From: Trileptium ribeirensis
Taxonomy: Eukaryota; Nematoda; Enoplea; Enoplida; Thoracostomopsidae
Direction: 5' to 3'
Assembly (NCBI GenBank): GCA_030248225.1
Contig: JASANE010020303.1
Span: forward strand, 1-64,000
Length of the DNA stretch: 64,000 bases
Below are positions 53,301 to 63,639 of the stretch, piece after piece. The notes below the pieces were generated by a model. The model saw only the letters and a program-made list of their open reading frames with translations. It made no database searches and had not been told where the DNA came from. Made by a program: the position numbers and the translations under genes. The first letter of the stretch is position 1, and the number at the start of each line of letters is the position of its first letter.

Positions 53301-56300
53301 ATAATTCAAAAATGATAAATTACTCCATAATGCATTACATTTGAATAAGAGTGCATTTGAAAGAATCCTTTCATACTACGATCCAATTATAGTTGTGCAA
53401 GCAACATACAAACATTGGTGTTGTGGCTGTAGCTGCTGCTGTGAAAATGGTACATTTACCTTTGACAAATGTCGCTGTTGAATACGACGGCAGCCGGGGT
53501 TCGCGACGTTTTCGATTATCTGAATAAAATTCAAACGTTACTCAAGAACCACAGTGGTTAACAAAAATAGTGTCGATGTCTTTCACAACCGCAGTAACCG
53601 TCAGACGTTCGTTCACCTCTAACGGTCGGTAGACGAGCGATGGGTTTAAAAGTCGCAGTGCTCAAAGGTGTTATAGTCAATGCTTCGTTCCATAAATCAC
53701 ATAAAACTAGTAACTAAAACACAGCCGTATACATAGCTTCCAAAGCGAAGTCCACGTTCAAATATCTGCGCTATGGACACATTTGACTATTATAAACAGG
53801 TGTCATTTTCCAAAACTCCTCCTAACCCAATCGCTTACCTAGAGTTAATTATCCAGCGAATATTTAGACGGATTACTAACAGCTTTTAAGAGCCTGACTT
53901 TTCAGCTGAAGAGTCGAGCCAGACCAAACCTATTACGGTTCATGAAGGGCTGGAGACGATTCAGTAACGAAAGACTTGGACACAATCCAGTAGGAACCAG
54001 TCTCTTTAGGCATGCAGTAAAGGGGGAAAACAAATTTGGTTTGAAACAAAGTAGTCTCGTTAATCTGCTGTACTACCGTCCTACAATGTCACGCTTCATC
54101 ACTGTTAACACAGATTTACAACAACGGTTGGACAAAAACGGTAAAACTAATATTAGTCGAGAAATGACACTAACGCAGACTACAATTAGTAAGTTACTAA
54201 TGTTAGCCTAATATTACGATACACAGAGCGCCGCTATCAACAAGCCAGACAAGCACAGTTTTTTAAAACAATACGCTGTATGTATTTTTGAGTGATTAAG
54301 TAATATATTCTCGATCAGCTTCTAAAAATCCCTCAAAACCAAATAGACAAATCCATGGCGTAAGCGTCAAATCTATCCCGCCACACAAGGGTACATAATT
54401 CGTTGAGGCTTCCTGGCAATTTTACTGCACAGTTTCAAAAACAATATTGTACCAACAGAACCCAAACAGAAGAAACAAGGAACGACAAATTGTATAGAAT
54501 TTTTCCGAAATTATTCATTGTCCCTTAGTAATTATGCTTTTAAACACTATTTTAGTCGTCGTGAACCTTATATTTTGGTCATGTTTCAACAAAACCTTTG
54601 TCATCTATGTGTCTTACAAAGTCCCAAAAATATTAGTTAGTTATCCACATTATAGACATACTGTTGCGAAAATCACACAAAATTTCTCAACACAGTATTA
54701 TTATAAGCCAACAACCCTGCAAGTTACACATTTACGAGTTTTGGGTTTGACAAAACGTCAATAATGCGAATGTCTCTGACTTTTGCTGTGAAAACGACGA
54801 TAGAGAAGCTTTACGCACACGCAGACAGACGGAACATACACTACTTGCATAAAGAAATAACTTTAACATTGATGTCATGATAAATATTTCCCTATAAATT
54901 TTGGAGTACATATTTTTTGCTAAAAAACGAAAATTCTTGGGAGTTATAATAATTTAGCGTATGTAGTAATTTCTAGGCTTAAACTGTGCTAGATGCTCTA
55001 AAAATATTCATGACCTCTTATTTGAATACGCTAACTCAGGGAAACTTTAACCCAGTTGATAATAAAATGCATTTGAACATTTGTGAATTTTAATGAAATA
55101 ACTGGTGTATGTGTTGTATAATTATAATACAGAAAAATAAATTTTTTGGAACTCAATTTAGATCCCTTCAGTTTTTAAAGTGGACAACCTAGGGAGACTG
55201 AATCAGAAACACTAGTCACATCCGTGCGAAAGAAGAGTGCTGCGACACAATATTCGGCATGCCGATTTTAACCTAAGGAAGTTGCAGTCAACGGCAAGAG
55301 GTGGGTTCACGATAAGCTGTTTCCACTCGGAAGCAGTTACATGGTGCGCTCAGCATTGACCTCTAGTGACCAAGTGTGACGTTTGCCGGGTCATACGAAA
55401 CGCTCGGTGACAACGTAATGTTAAGGAAGAGAATTCAGTAATGTTAAACAATTCCCTGTTTCTAAAGTAGTGAGCCATTATTTAAATGGTGGGTGATATC
55501 ACGTAGCATACGATCATGTCAATTTTCTTCTTGTAGCGTTTTATGATTCCTATGTATATTTACCATTTGTTTCTTGCCTATGATAAAGTCGTGCACGCAA
55601 GCTACATGCCGTTCACACGTAATAACAATAACAACTAAACATTAAAGTTTGATAATGAACCCTACAATTATTAAAGCGAACTAAATTCACCTAAATACAT
55701 CACTTTTGATTTAAACAAGTAGATAATAATCACGATAGGAATTTGTAGTAAACATATAATCCGGCAATTGTGGATTTCTCTACTTTCGGCCACATCCAGG
55801 CTAAACATGAGAGATACGGCCAACGAATTTACATCCGTTTTTCGTAATCAGAGATCTTGCGATGGAATATATGGCTATCCATGGTTAGGCATCAGTTTCC
55901 CATATTCATATTTGATTTATAACATTAGACAACGCCCAAATTGGACGATTGTTTTGCGAATCCACCGCCCGAAACTCTCCATCAAAGAATCAACACGAAG
56001 CTCGACCAGTAGCACTTAATACAACATAAAGCAATCGCTTCGAGAATTCTCCAATTTTGCATAGCACACCTTCATCTCGTTAAAGCAGGAAGGAAAGTAT
56101 CAACTTTAGCAGTGTTAATATTAAGCAGGTTACCATCACAGTTTTATGCAAAGCTTATTTTCATGGCTGCTTCTGATGCATGATTTGGTCAATTAGAAAC
56201 TAAAAATAAATTTCCAAAATTCAGTATTAAAATTTGGTTTTACATTTATCGCTATATCGAAAAGATTATGTTTTCTAAAACAAGAGATAATATGGAAAAG

Positions 56301-59300
56301 TTCGCCTATATTAACTAATTTTGAGAGCAAAGCTCTATTGAAAAAGCTTTTTTTACTTTTGTTAAAATTGCAAAAAAAAGTAAAAAAATATTTATCGCTA
56401 TTTATTATAATAATAATTAATTATAATTTACCATAATAAATCTCAAAAATCGTAAGGCCAAATAACTTTTACAGTACGTTCGACATAGCATTCAACTTGT
56501 GTTAAACGGGACTCATACGTTCAAATATCTAAGTGTGCCGAGTTTGTACCACGACACCCCACCCACCGATAACGCCCTGCCAACACTTACGCTTCGGCAC
56601 TTCAGGTGGCTCGTCGTCGCCGTCATCTTCGTTCAAACACTGGATCACATCCGAGCCGAGTGTTGCTGTCATGGCCGCCGCCACATCTGGCTGCTGTCGA
56701 CGACGATGATGGCCGTCGTACGACCGTAGCGACGAATCCGGCGTTCCTGACGATTTGTGGCCACCGCGTTGGTTACTGCTGTAACTGTCGAGCTCTTCTT
56801 GGTCTGAAACATGGTAATTTGTGGCGTAAGCAAACTTAGTTATATATAATTTTGTAATCGTACCCAGGCACGTAGCCAAAAGCAATTAGCAGGTGGGGAC
56901 AAAGACAGGGGCCTAGCAAGCGGGGGTCTCAGTTTTCGACAAAAACAGGGCCACCGTAACCGGTATCCTCAATTTTCCCTTCCCGGCCCCTCACTTGTGA
57001 GTAGCGTGATGCGCCTTTGGCAGGAGGAATATCAAGGGGGACTTAAATTAGCTTATTTGGATACAAATAACAATGCGACAGTCCTTCTCTACCGCAGCAG
57101 GGAGGCTGAAGATAGAACAGAGAGATGAGACTGCCCCTCCTTCTCCCACGTAGCTACGCGCCTGTTCGCACCGGTTCACGCTTTAATCTTCATCTTGTAA
57201 TCACTCAATTATGGTTTTAATAAATAGATATATATCAAAACACATTTTAAAATATAAGTAAACCATAATTCTATCATTTCTCATGAATGTATAGACCGCC
57301 CCCCCCGCAGTTTGTTATCCTTAACGAACCCCATAAGTCCTAAAAATCAATACAGCCGACCTGTGCCGTCATTCAGTTATTTAACTTAATGCGTCTTTAA
57401 AATCGATGCGATTTACAACACTTACCCCTAATCGCTTGTTTAATAGCTTCAACTGATTCAGCATTAATCAATGGTCGGACAGCTGTGGCACCTGTTCCGC
57501 GGCGTAGGGCACCACCGGTTCGCAACGAATCGAAATCCTCGGAGCCCGAAAACGGTAAGCCACCATTCGAACGGCCAGTGAGTGGTCCTCCGCCAACGCC
57601 ATGGCTTGCCTTGCCAAATGTGCGCATCATATCGGTGCCAGATAGCTGTTTAATAAATAATATTTACCCGAATAATTGAATTTGGTGAATCAGTTTTTAC
57701 TAAAAATGAAACGTAGCCAACTTGAAAGACCTTGCATAACGATGATGAAACTTCGCCAGCAGAGGTGAAACTAGCTTTTTGATCATTTCAGCTATTTCCC
57801 ACAAGGTGGAGGTATTCCGGAAGTTATCTACACACCGGACATCACTTATTATAATTATTATTGTTACTATCACTAAAAAGTTTGCCAATGGCCATGAACT
57901 GGGTGAGGAGGCAACTCTGGTTACACCGGGGAGGGCGGATCATTAAAACTGTTAAAGTTTTAAATTCCACGCTTTTTAATTAACGCTAAGACATATAATT
58001 TCCGTAATTCTACAGTGTAGAAAATTAAAATACAGAACGTGGCTCAGAAATATTGAAGTTAGTCTGACAAAGGATTTGGTGATTATAAGAAAAAACGAAA
58101 CAAGTAATGATTATAATCCCGTTTAAATGCAAAGCTTTAAATACATCAGAACCAAATTGCCAATGTTAATGAAATGAAAGTTCAAATACAACCCACATAA
58201 TTAATTTAAATAATTGGATAAAATTTAAAACAACATAAAAATTAATACACTACTTTTTTTAACGGGGATTAAGTTTTTTGAAAAAATGCAGTGCAGCAAA
58301 ATTTTGACATAGATTTTCCTCGATCTCACTGTTTCGCTCAGCTAATCAACGAGCAATATTAGATAACATGCTCAGAGAAATATAACCACACAGAACGTAT
58401 TCAACAGCCCGGAATATGCAAATAAGCACATTCTAATCAAACCAAAACTTTTACATCAACCGCTGCTACGATATGAGTTTACCAAGGTTAGCCATACTGA
58501 TTTTTCTGGTTCAAGTAGAGATAAATATTTAGATGTACCTGAGCAGATATCAAAATTTCCGTGTAAACTTCTTCAAAAAAACGATTAGATTCAGTATACG
58601 CTCAACACGCTTACAATACCAGTGAGTGACTGTTCGCTTACTTGAGAACACGTTTCTAACTGCTCAGCAGCGCTACCATAATTCTGAGCACAGTCAATCA
58701 GATTCGTATGCGGCGCTCCTCCTCCACGGTTAGCAGCCTCGCCAACTCCGCCCAAAAGTGGACTCTGGCCATCGCAACTATGCGTCTCGTCACGTTCGGT
58801 GAAAGAAAGCGGACGGACTTGCACCGTCGGAATACCTAAAAATGTTTAATATCGATAAAATTGTGACACATTGTGAATACGAATCAGATGAGGCCAAGTA
58901 TAAATGTAAAAACGTGATAGGCTGACATTGCCAGTGGTGTTGCTGAAAATCTTCGCTATTGTGATCACAAAATAACAAATTATTCAACCCACAGTTAGGA
59001 TATAATACGTCAAGCTAGAGTCACGACTCCTGACTTTATAACTCAATTTCGAACCTTCGATATGAATTCTGAGTTTAACCCACACAACTGGCTATCCAAT
59101 AAAAAATTTATGACAATACAATCAATTTATGTTAATCAAAGACAGTTGCCAGAATAGAGGGTCAATACTGAATAGCTTCATTCACCTATAGCAGTCGCAA
59201 ATAATTGACGTCAATAACACATCAAGTTCAATGTTTATTCCAGGAACGGCCGACATCGGTAACTCAAACGCGTTACAACAGTTTTGCAGCCGACATCGGT

Positions 59301-61738
59301 AACTCAAACACGTTACAAGAGTTTTGCACTTCTTTGGATTAACAATGAAAATAGCAATGAAATATTTAGTGGCATTTGAAAATAGCCACCAACAATAATC
59401 AATATTCCACCGTGAACGATGACATAGTTAGTCACAAAATTATTTTTGCAAACGCACATTTTCGCTCCGATTACGCTAAGTATCCAGATACAAATAAAAA
59501 TACAGCTTAAGTTAAATATAAAATTTTTATCTCCAACGTAAATAGGTAATCAGATTGGCGAAAAATCCGAATCTGGATACTATCTCTTGTCGTTTTCATG
59601 CTATAACAGCTATGAAGGTTCATACGTATTACTCAAATCACAAACGCGGTAAAACTGATATTTAGAGCACGTTAATGTTATAAAACGAAAGATATGGAAA
59701 CAAAACTTTTGTGTGAATATGAAGCAACAGAAAAACTTAGAACGAAATCCAGATAATCGATTCGAGTTCTCGCCCTATTAATTATGATTGGGTTCCTATT
59801 TTCGATAAATTAATGATAAAATCGTGAGATTTATCTTAAGACCATCTCTGCAGTCGTCTCACAACCAGCTTCACCAAATCCGCTTCGCCTAGTAACTAGC
59901 ACGTGCAATGAAATGTCCAGTAAAAATATCGGTAAAACAGAAAATTTGAATTAAGAGGTAGCCATTGTAAACGTACTCGATCGACTCTACCTGTGCTCAA
60001 TTTGTAGAGACATTTAACCAGGTGGTGTAACTTGTCGAACCAGTTATAATACAGAATTTATCTGGTATAGTGAGACGAACAAAACCCTACCAATCAGAAT
60101 TACACTATAAAAATACCAAACGTAAAGCTTAGATGTACCATTGGATACACACGACTCGAAATTCGACAGCTTTGCTCCGCTGCCCGGAGTTCGACCAGGA
60201 CCAAACCGACGTGGAGGTAACGGTGGCGGCCGACTAACGTTCGACGGAAACGAATACACAACAGCCTCGGTGCTATTTAGAGGCACCGGCGTCGGCGACA
60301 GGATACCGCTGCCCCGCGAGCCTGGACCCGGCGGTCCGACTCCGACAATTCCAGCTTGTGATCCGCCACCGCCCATAATTAAGTTATCCATTTCGTTGCT
60401 CGATCCACCTTTCCCACCAGATGAACTACCCGATCGCATTTTGACACCACCCCATTTGTTCTTGTTTCGACGACGCCTAAATGAGATACAAATATTCAGT
60501 TATATTTATGGATATTAGAATACTTAATGTCATCACTAACTAAACAAAAACACCCAAGTTTGATAGAATAATTTATGTCTGAGCCGCTTATTTGTCATTT
60601 CGCCAAAAAGTTTTCACCAAAGCTGAGTTATTTATTCCTCATTTTCCAACAAACTATTCAAACCTGTTCCGTTTGTGCCATGAGATTGGCTTCTCCAATG
60701 TGTGGCTAGGATGGGCTGAAGGGCTCTGCCATTTCCCGGCACCCCAGGCAAAAACAGGTGCCCCGGTTTGATCTCCCAAGCAAAATGCCCGTGGCAAAAT
60801 TTTCGTCCGAATGGTGAAGCCATTTACGATAGAACGTAAATTTCAAATCAAGACTAATATAACGCTATGACTTACAGAATGACGCTCGCTAATAACCCTA
60901 TTCTTATATAAATCCGCAAGATGACAGACCAGCACCAGGGATGTTAACCCAGCGGCGGCGGAAGACGAAAATTAGCTCTTACTTCTCGACGTTACACATC
61001 CGACAGCAACAAATAATAATCCCACAAATTCCGGCAAGAACAACGGCAGCAATAATTATCGCTAACAACATTTCCCACCAATTTCGAACAATATCCGGGA
61101 ATATAGTGCCACCGCCATCACTGTCGTCATCGCCGTTGCCTTCTGTCGGCTTTGCTCGGTCATTACACAACGGTCCGGCCCATCCGCGGTCACAATGACA
61201 CACAAAGCTTCCAGGAATATTTTGGCAACTACCGTGCATACACGGCGATGATAAGCATTCGTCTGGATCGCCCTATAAATATCAATCTGAAATAATAAAT
61301 GAAATAAAGACAAAATGAAGCGACTAAACAAGCGCGACATTTTACCAATTCAACTATTGCAATTTACTTTGTTGTATTTACGAGCAGCAGCTAAAGAGAA
61401 TAATTACTGCTACTATCAATGTTCCAATTAGCTGGGTTACCTAGAGGACGTGGTTCTTATCCATTTTGAGATACCCCCACCACGTTTTTTGACTGCGCTC
61501 TTCGAGGAATGTCGAGTGACTGTTCAGTTTTAAAATTCATTTTTTACAATATCTGAATGAAAATCTTCTAATAGAAACTGTTGTACAAACGACGCTAAAC
61601 TTACTATTTCCCGGCACGTCTTGCCGGTCAATCCGGGCGGACATCGGCAATAAAATTCGTTAAGCCCGTTTTCACACGTTGCTCCTGCAGCACAGGGAGC
61701 CGAAGCGCACGAATCAAGATCAAGATCACAGTAGTTGC
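40746..61738 (-). CDS. EGF-repeat transmembrane protein with very long cytoplasmic tail (3' part of gene)
   Basis: Nine exons on the minus strand: 61738-61605, 61272-60983, 60476-60139, 58835-58642, 57645-57426, 56803-56591, 48924-48718, 43682-42801 and 41302-40746. All have AG acceptors, GT donors and agreeing phases. They total 3035 nt, 1010 codons plus stop after a partial first codon. Order: the last Cys of one EGF module, a full EGF, a calcium-binding EGF (DPDEC), an acidic linker, one membrane helix (LLAIIIAAVVLAGICGII then ICCC), then about 876 intracellular residues. The tail has basic RRRRNK, PPPLPPR, acidic runs, Ser-rich stretches and a C-terminal QTSV fitting a class I PDZ ligand. 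EGF modules next to the membrane plus a large PDZ-ending tail suit Fat-type atypical cadherins. The deciding cadherin or laminin-G repeats would lie beyond 64000, so the family is a guess. Confidence 0.88.
41303..42800. other. Minus gene intron H-I
   Basis: 1498 bp. It contains the TA-flanked MITE at 41414-41663. Next to it, 41690-41950 is low-complexity sequence rich in CAAAATTT and GAACTCAAA. Nothing else definable was seen. Confidence 0.8.
41414..41663. mobile_element. Tc1/mariner-type MITE, 250 bp, TA-flanked
   Basis: The perfect terminal inverted repeats CAGTACTCGCC and GGCGAGTACTG are each flanked by TA (41412 and 41664), the duplication typical of Tc1/mariner insertions. The TIR extends imperfectly to (A/T)AAATGAGTG. 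The interior is made of repeated TTTGTTCGA or GTTCGA(A/T)-type words about every 10-15 bases. No transposase. A related copy is at 48349-48710. Confidence 0.85.
42801..43682 (-). CDS. Minus gene exon H: large Ser/Pro/Gln-rich tail exon
   Basis: The exon is 882 nt, acceptor TTTATTTAG, donor TTGAAA|GTAAGT. It has an acidic start (QLEETDNEDGGDDEDE), a HLQALQSFGAMDGHDSGDDD segment, then a long Ser/Ala/Pro-rich disordered stretch and a Gln/Asn-rich SRRQQLSQPNKQSPR. It ends with basic AARMRRRFFE. Overlapping plus-strand open frames here are shadows. Confidence 0.92.
45559..47043. repeat. AT-rich minisatellite, 13 copies, two length classes
   Basis: Each unit has CTTAAACTGTATAATTTTTA, GGGC(T/A)ACCAA, AAATTAACCCCTTTTT, a variable TATAGATTTTTAATATAG segment, AATAATAGTTTCTAATGTAT and TGATCTAGCCAAAACTT. 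Long units (~120 bp) keep the TATAGATTTTTAATATAGTT block with TTAATTCTAT. Short units (~105-110 bp) have AATATAGTTTTTTAATCC. Classes occur in runs, which points to unequal exchange among units. Non-coding. Confidence 0.95.
48349..48710. mobile_element. Degraded MITE related to 41414-41663
   Basis: The left end TA|CACTACTCGCCA then AAAATGAGTGCTGTTC matches the other copy's TIR. The interior again repeats TTTTGTTCGA and GTTCGAGA words. The right end is GTCATTTTAGGCAAGT plus an inserted dozen bases, then GTAGTG|TA. The element ends about 8 bases from the exon G donor. Boundaries on the right are approximate. Confidence 0.65.
48718..48924 (-). CDS. Minus gene exon G: acidic tail segment
   Basis: The exon is 207 nt, acceptor TTGTTATAG, donor AAGA|GTAAGT. 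It has basic SNKAGRS at the start, then EDEWTSTIGRPNDES and a long acidic run (DSEFDEDEIVDLADDDDNGN). It is isolated by introns of 7.7 and 5.0 kb. A degraded MITE ends about 8 bases after its donor. Confidence 0.88.
49720..50065. repeat. Diverged direct repeat, two ~170-bp units
   Basis: Both units carry AATAACT(A/G)AA, TTGTTAC, CATTT/TATTT, (T/A)AGCC(T/A)(A/C)TTTTA, CAA(C/G)(C/A)AACTAAC, GGATA(G/C)ATTT, TCGACAAA, GCGAATCA and GTAAGCGGATT in the same order. Similarity is moderate. Confidence 0.55.
51360..51600. repeat. Duplicated ~120-bp block
   Basis: AGGGTTTTAACCCA(G/T)GTAAG, CTGTGACAAATTCCCC, CCCA(G/A)GTTGGATCTGG, ATCCCCAGCTCAAAGC and a TTAAAATTTT-like end occur twice in order, starting near 51368 and 51490. 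The first unit contains an extra GATCCCAGGTCTGGGA stretch. Confidence 0.85.
52819..53247. mobile_element. GC-rich foldback element, 429 bp
   Basis: The ends pair: AAGAATGCATTAGGGAAGAA / TATGACACTTCCCTGCAC at left against the complement of GTGTAGGGAAGTGTCATACT / CTTCCCTAATGCACTCTT at right (about 35 of 38 matches). Inside, CGTTTTCGGCCTGACCCCC pairs with GGGGGTCAGGCCGAAAACG, and CCCCAGTTT(T/C)T(G/T)GGGG modules recur in both orientations. Poly-G and poly-C runs contrast sharply with the AT-rich intron. No coding capacity. Confidence 0.85.
56591..56803 (-). CDS. Minus gene exon F: tail
   Basis: The exon is 213 nt, acceptor CATGTTTCAG, donor CGAAGC|GTAAGT. It starts DQEELDSYSSNQRGGHKSSG, then has a basic HHRRRQQ patch, and ends CLNEDDGDDEPPEVPK. 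Opposite charges are clearly separated along the segment. Confidence 0.88.
56804..57425. other. Minus gene intron E-F
   Basis: 622 bp. The plus strand has CACGTAGC(T/C)ACG-type words at 57147 and 56870 and an 8-nt C run near 57299. No exon seen. Confidence 0.75.
57426..57645 (-). CDS. Minus gene exon E: tail
   Basis: The exon is 220 nt, acceptor TTAAACAG, donor TTAGGG|GTAAGT. It reads LSGTDMMRTFGKASHG, a Gly-rich stretch, FSGSEDFDSLRTGGALRRG and LINAESVEAIKQAIRG. The last part could be a short amphipathic helix. It ends one base into the next codon. Confidence 0.88.
57646..58641. other. Minus gene intron D-E
   Basis: 996 bp of AT-rich sequence with no repeat or exon recognised. Confidence 0.75.
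58642..58835 (-). CDS. Minus gene exon D: tail
   Basis: The exon is 194 nt, acceptor CATTTTTAG, donor CTCAA|GTAAGC. It completes a Gly codon from exon C, then IPTVQVRPLSFTERDETHS, and ends LIDCAQNYGSAAEQLETCSQ. The last segment has the look of a short conserved intracellular motif, but I cannot assign it. Phase 0 at the end. Confidence 0.88.
58836..60138. other. Minus gene intron C-D
   Basis: 1303 bp. One small tandem duplication: GCCGACATCGGTAACTCAAA followed by C(G/A)CGTTACAA(C/G)AGTTTTGCA occurs twice at about 59249-59328. Nothing else was recognised. Confidence 0.8.
60139..60476 (-). CDS. Minus gene exon C: juxtamembrane tail
   Basis: The exon is 338 nt, acceptor TCATTTAG, donor CCAATG|GTACAT. 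After the Lys it reads RRRNKNKWGGVKMRSG, the positive stop-transfer side of the membrane helix. Gly/Ser-rich sequence and RPPPLPPRRFGPGR follow, a proline motif that could bind SH3 or WW domains. It ends FESCVSN. Confidence 0.9.
60477..60982. other. Minus gene intron B-C
   Basis: 506 bp. It contains a copy of the dispersed GGCACCCC(A/T)GGCAAAAAC repeat at about 60700-60800, also seen at 24884-24970. No exon. Confidence 0.75.
60700..60800 (+). repeat. Dispersed GGCACCCC(A/T)GGCAAAAAC repeat, copy 2
   Basis: This is the counterpart of 24884-24970: CCCGGCACCCCAGGCAAAAA, then C(A/G)G(G/C)T and AAGCAAAATGCCCGTGGC. It lies in a different gene and shows the family is spread through the locus. Confidence 0.45.
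60983..61272 (-). CDS. Minus gene exon B: calcium-binding EGF, linker and transmembrane helix
   Basis: The exon is 290 nt, phase 0 start. GDPDECLSSPC, MHGSCQNIPGSFVCHC and DRGWAGPLC form an EGF with the Ca-binding D-x-D-E-C start. An acidic, glycine-rich linker (GNGDDDSDGGG) and PDIVRNWWEM lead into a 22-residue helix at exon residues 69-90. RMCNVE then starts the tail. Donor GAGAA|GTAAGA splits a Lys codon. An apparent stop in the genomic frame is just the intron (AAG TAA). Confidence 0.93.
61605..61738 (-). CDS. Minus gene exon A: EGF module
   Basis: The acceptor is TGTTTCAG and the donor GAAATA|GTAAGT. The exon enters needing one base, then reads NYCDLDLDSCASAPC, AAGATCENGLNEFY and CRCPPGLTGKTCREI. 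The first Cys closes a preceding EGF. The next six (C-x4-C-x5-C-x8-C-x-C-x8-C) form a complete EGF module. It ends in phase 0. At least one more exon must lie upstream, beyond the window. Confidence 0.92.
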
Positions 61739-61865
61739 CTGAAACAAACAAATATCAATTACAATAAACAACGTGCAGCACTTCAAAATTATAATTAGCT
61801 TGCCAGGGTGAAACGGAGCGAGCGTTGTTTCATTTATAAGTTATCGAGTACCCACCTGTGACTGG

Positions 61866-62157
61866 CTGTGTCTGATGTATATACCACGCTTCGAACCTCT
61901 GGAAACTTAAACCCTCCTATAACCTCGTCGAAGTTATGCTGTGTCGGCTGTAAACACCACGCCTAGAACCTCTAGAACCCTAAACCATCCTATAACCTCG
62001 TCGAAACTATGCTGTGTTTGCTGTATATACCATACCTAGAACCTCTGGAACCCTAAACCCTCCTGTAACCTCGTCGAAACTATGCTGCGTCTGCTGTACA
62101 TACCACACCTAGAACCTATGGAAACCCTCCTATAACCTCGTCGAAGTTATACGCAAA
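61866..62157. repeat. 73-bp tandem repeat, four copies
   Basis: CTG(T/C)GT(C/T)(T/G)G(C/A)TGTA then (A/T)ACCAC, CCTAGAACCTCTGGAA, CCCTAAACCCTCCT and ATAACCTCGTCGAA recur with starts at 61866, 61939, 62012 and 62085. The last copy has a short deletion. It lies at the inner side of the R2 repeat copy. Confidence 0.9.
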
Positions 62158-62689
62158 GCTTAACCAAACACAGACTATATTCTGGAAATGACCGAAGATG
62201 ATGCTCTATTAATCAAAGATTTTAACTCACATCAAGTGATAATTTTGTGAAATCAGCTTGTTACAGGCGTTTGTGTTTGATGTATTACTACACTAAAACG
62301 TCTGTAACCATGAATCCGTTGAAAACCCTAAAATCTCGTCGAACGTAATTGAAAACAACTTAAAAATCACAAATTAGTCGTACTATTCTTTAAATAGTCC
62401 AACCACTATCCGGATGCAGCGTATTAAAAACATACACACGTTCACAACATTCTTGATACACTTTGCGCAATACATAACCAAAAAAGTAAAGACGAACTGT
62501 ATTCTGGCAATCGAATTCATTGTCCCTAAACGCAATGAAAACATCTGACAAGATAATTATGACATATTTTGTGTTGGATTCTATATAACCAAATCATAAT
62601 GTTCATCGTACCGAAACACCTATTTAGACCACTCTTAATGCCCTGCAGGCTATAAATAATCAAACAAATGAACGCACTACATTTTAGAA

Positions 62690-63180
62690 ACCGGGTTCGT
62701 CGACGTTAAAATCCTTAAAACCATATGAAAAAGTATAATATAGCCAAGTTGGACTCCGAATAGCAAAACCATCGTATTCAGTGTGCTTTATAACCTATTA
62801 CTTTACTCGTTGTAAGGTAAAACAGGCATCAACATGCCGATTGAAAAGTCGCTTTTTTGGCAAAGGGTCGACGAGCCATATTCGAGCCCGCAGCGCTCAG
62901 AGAGTGGTCCCACAAAAAAGTCATCAACAAATTGTAGATCTCGATGAGGCGATGGTGGTCTCGGTTTTTCAATGCGAAGCCGGTTTCCCAAGATATGGAT
63001 CCATAAAGACTGGTACCCGTATGGCCATAATATTGGCAAAGAGCCCTTAAAAACCTGTTTTTTGCTATTTTGAGCTCAAAGATGGGCTCGATGTTCGGAG
63101 ATGTTCGCGTTCAACTAAAGGGCACATCCTCATCACTTTTGTTTGCTTTCGAATAAAAATACATATCGAAATCCAGCCAC
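62690..63180 (-). repeat. Dispersed repeat family R2, right copy (inverted)
   Basis: Read on the minus strand it matches 6480-6960 in order: GTGATGAGG, GTTGAACGCGAACAT, a TTTTAAGGGCTCTTTGCCA block, CATATCTTGGGAAACCGGCT, TTTTTGTGGGACCACTCTC and CCTTACAACGAGTAA. The short open frames across it are not conserved between the two copies. Confidence 0.7.
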
Positions 63181-63639
63181 CTGACAATGAGCTATGAATG
63201 ACAGAAACATACAAAAAAAAATGAAATTTTCACCATATTTCCTTTAGCGCCCAGTAGAAACTCTGCTCGCTTCGCTCGCTCCGTTTCAACAAAACAAGTA
63301 GCTTAACTATTTTGTTGCATTGACACCTAGTTGCTGGGGCTAGGATTTCTAGTGTTTTGAACGGCAACTGTAACGAGCGTTAGCTAAAATTCCCTCCACC
63401 TTAGTATAGATAGATCTATTCGACATTGGAAAGATTGGGAATAAGTTATTACCAAAATTCTTTTTTCCGCAACTGAAGGGAAGACTAGCCATGTTTTTGG
63501 ATCTTATGAATTGAAGCTTTGCTTACGCTAATCTCGCAGATATGGATAAAATACTCTAGCATATATGTTGATTTCAACCCCGATAGAGTGTTTGGCATCT
63601 AACCATTATACGCGTTTTACAACGATTGTCTATAGTACA

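Larger units (their letters stand above)
48925..56590. other. Minus gene intron F-G (7.7 kb)
   Basis: It contains a degenerate ~170-bp direct repeat (49720-50065), a duplicated block (51360-51600) and a GC-rich foldback element (52819-53247). The stretches 50100-51340 and 53260-56590 are AT-rich and I see no exon or clear repeat in them. Confidence 0.75.
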
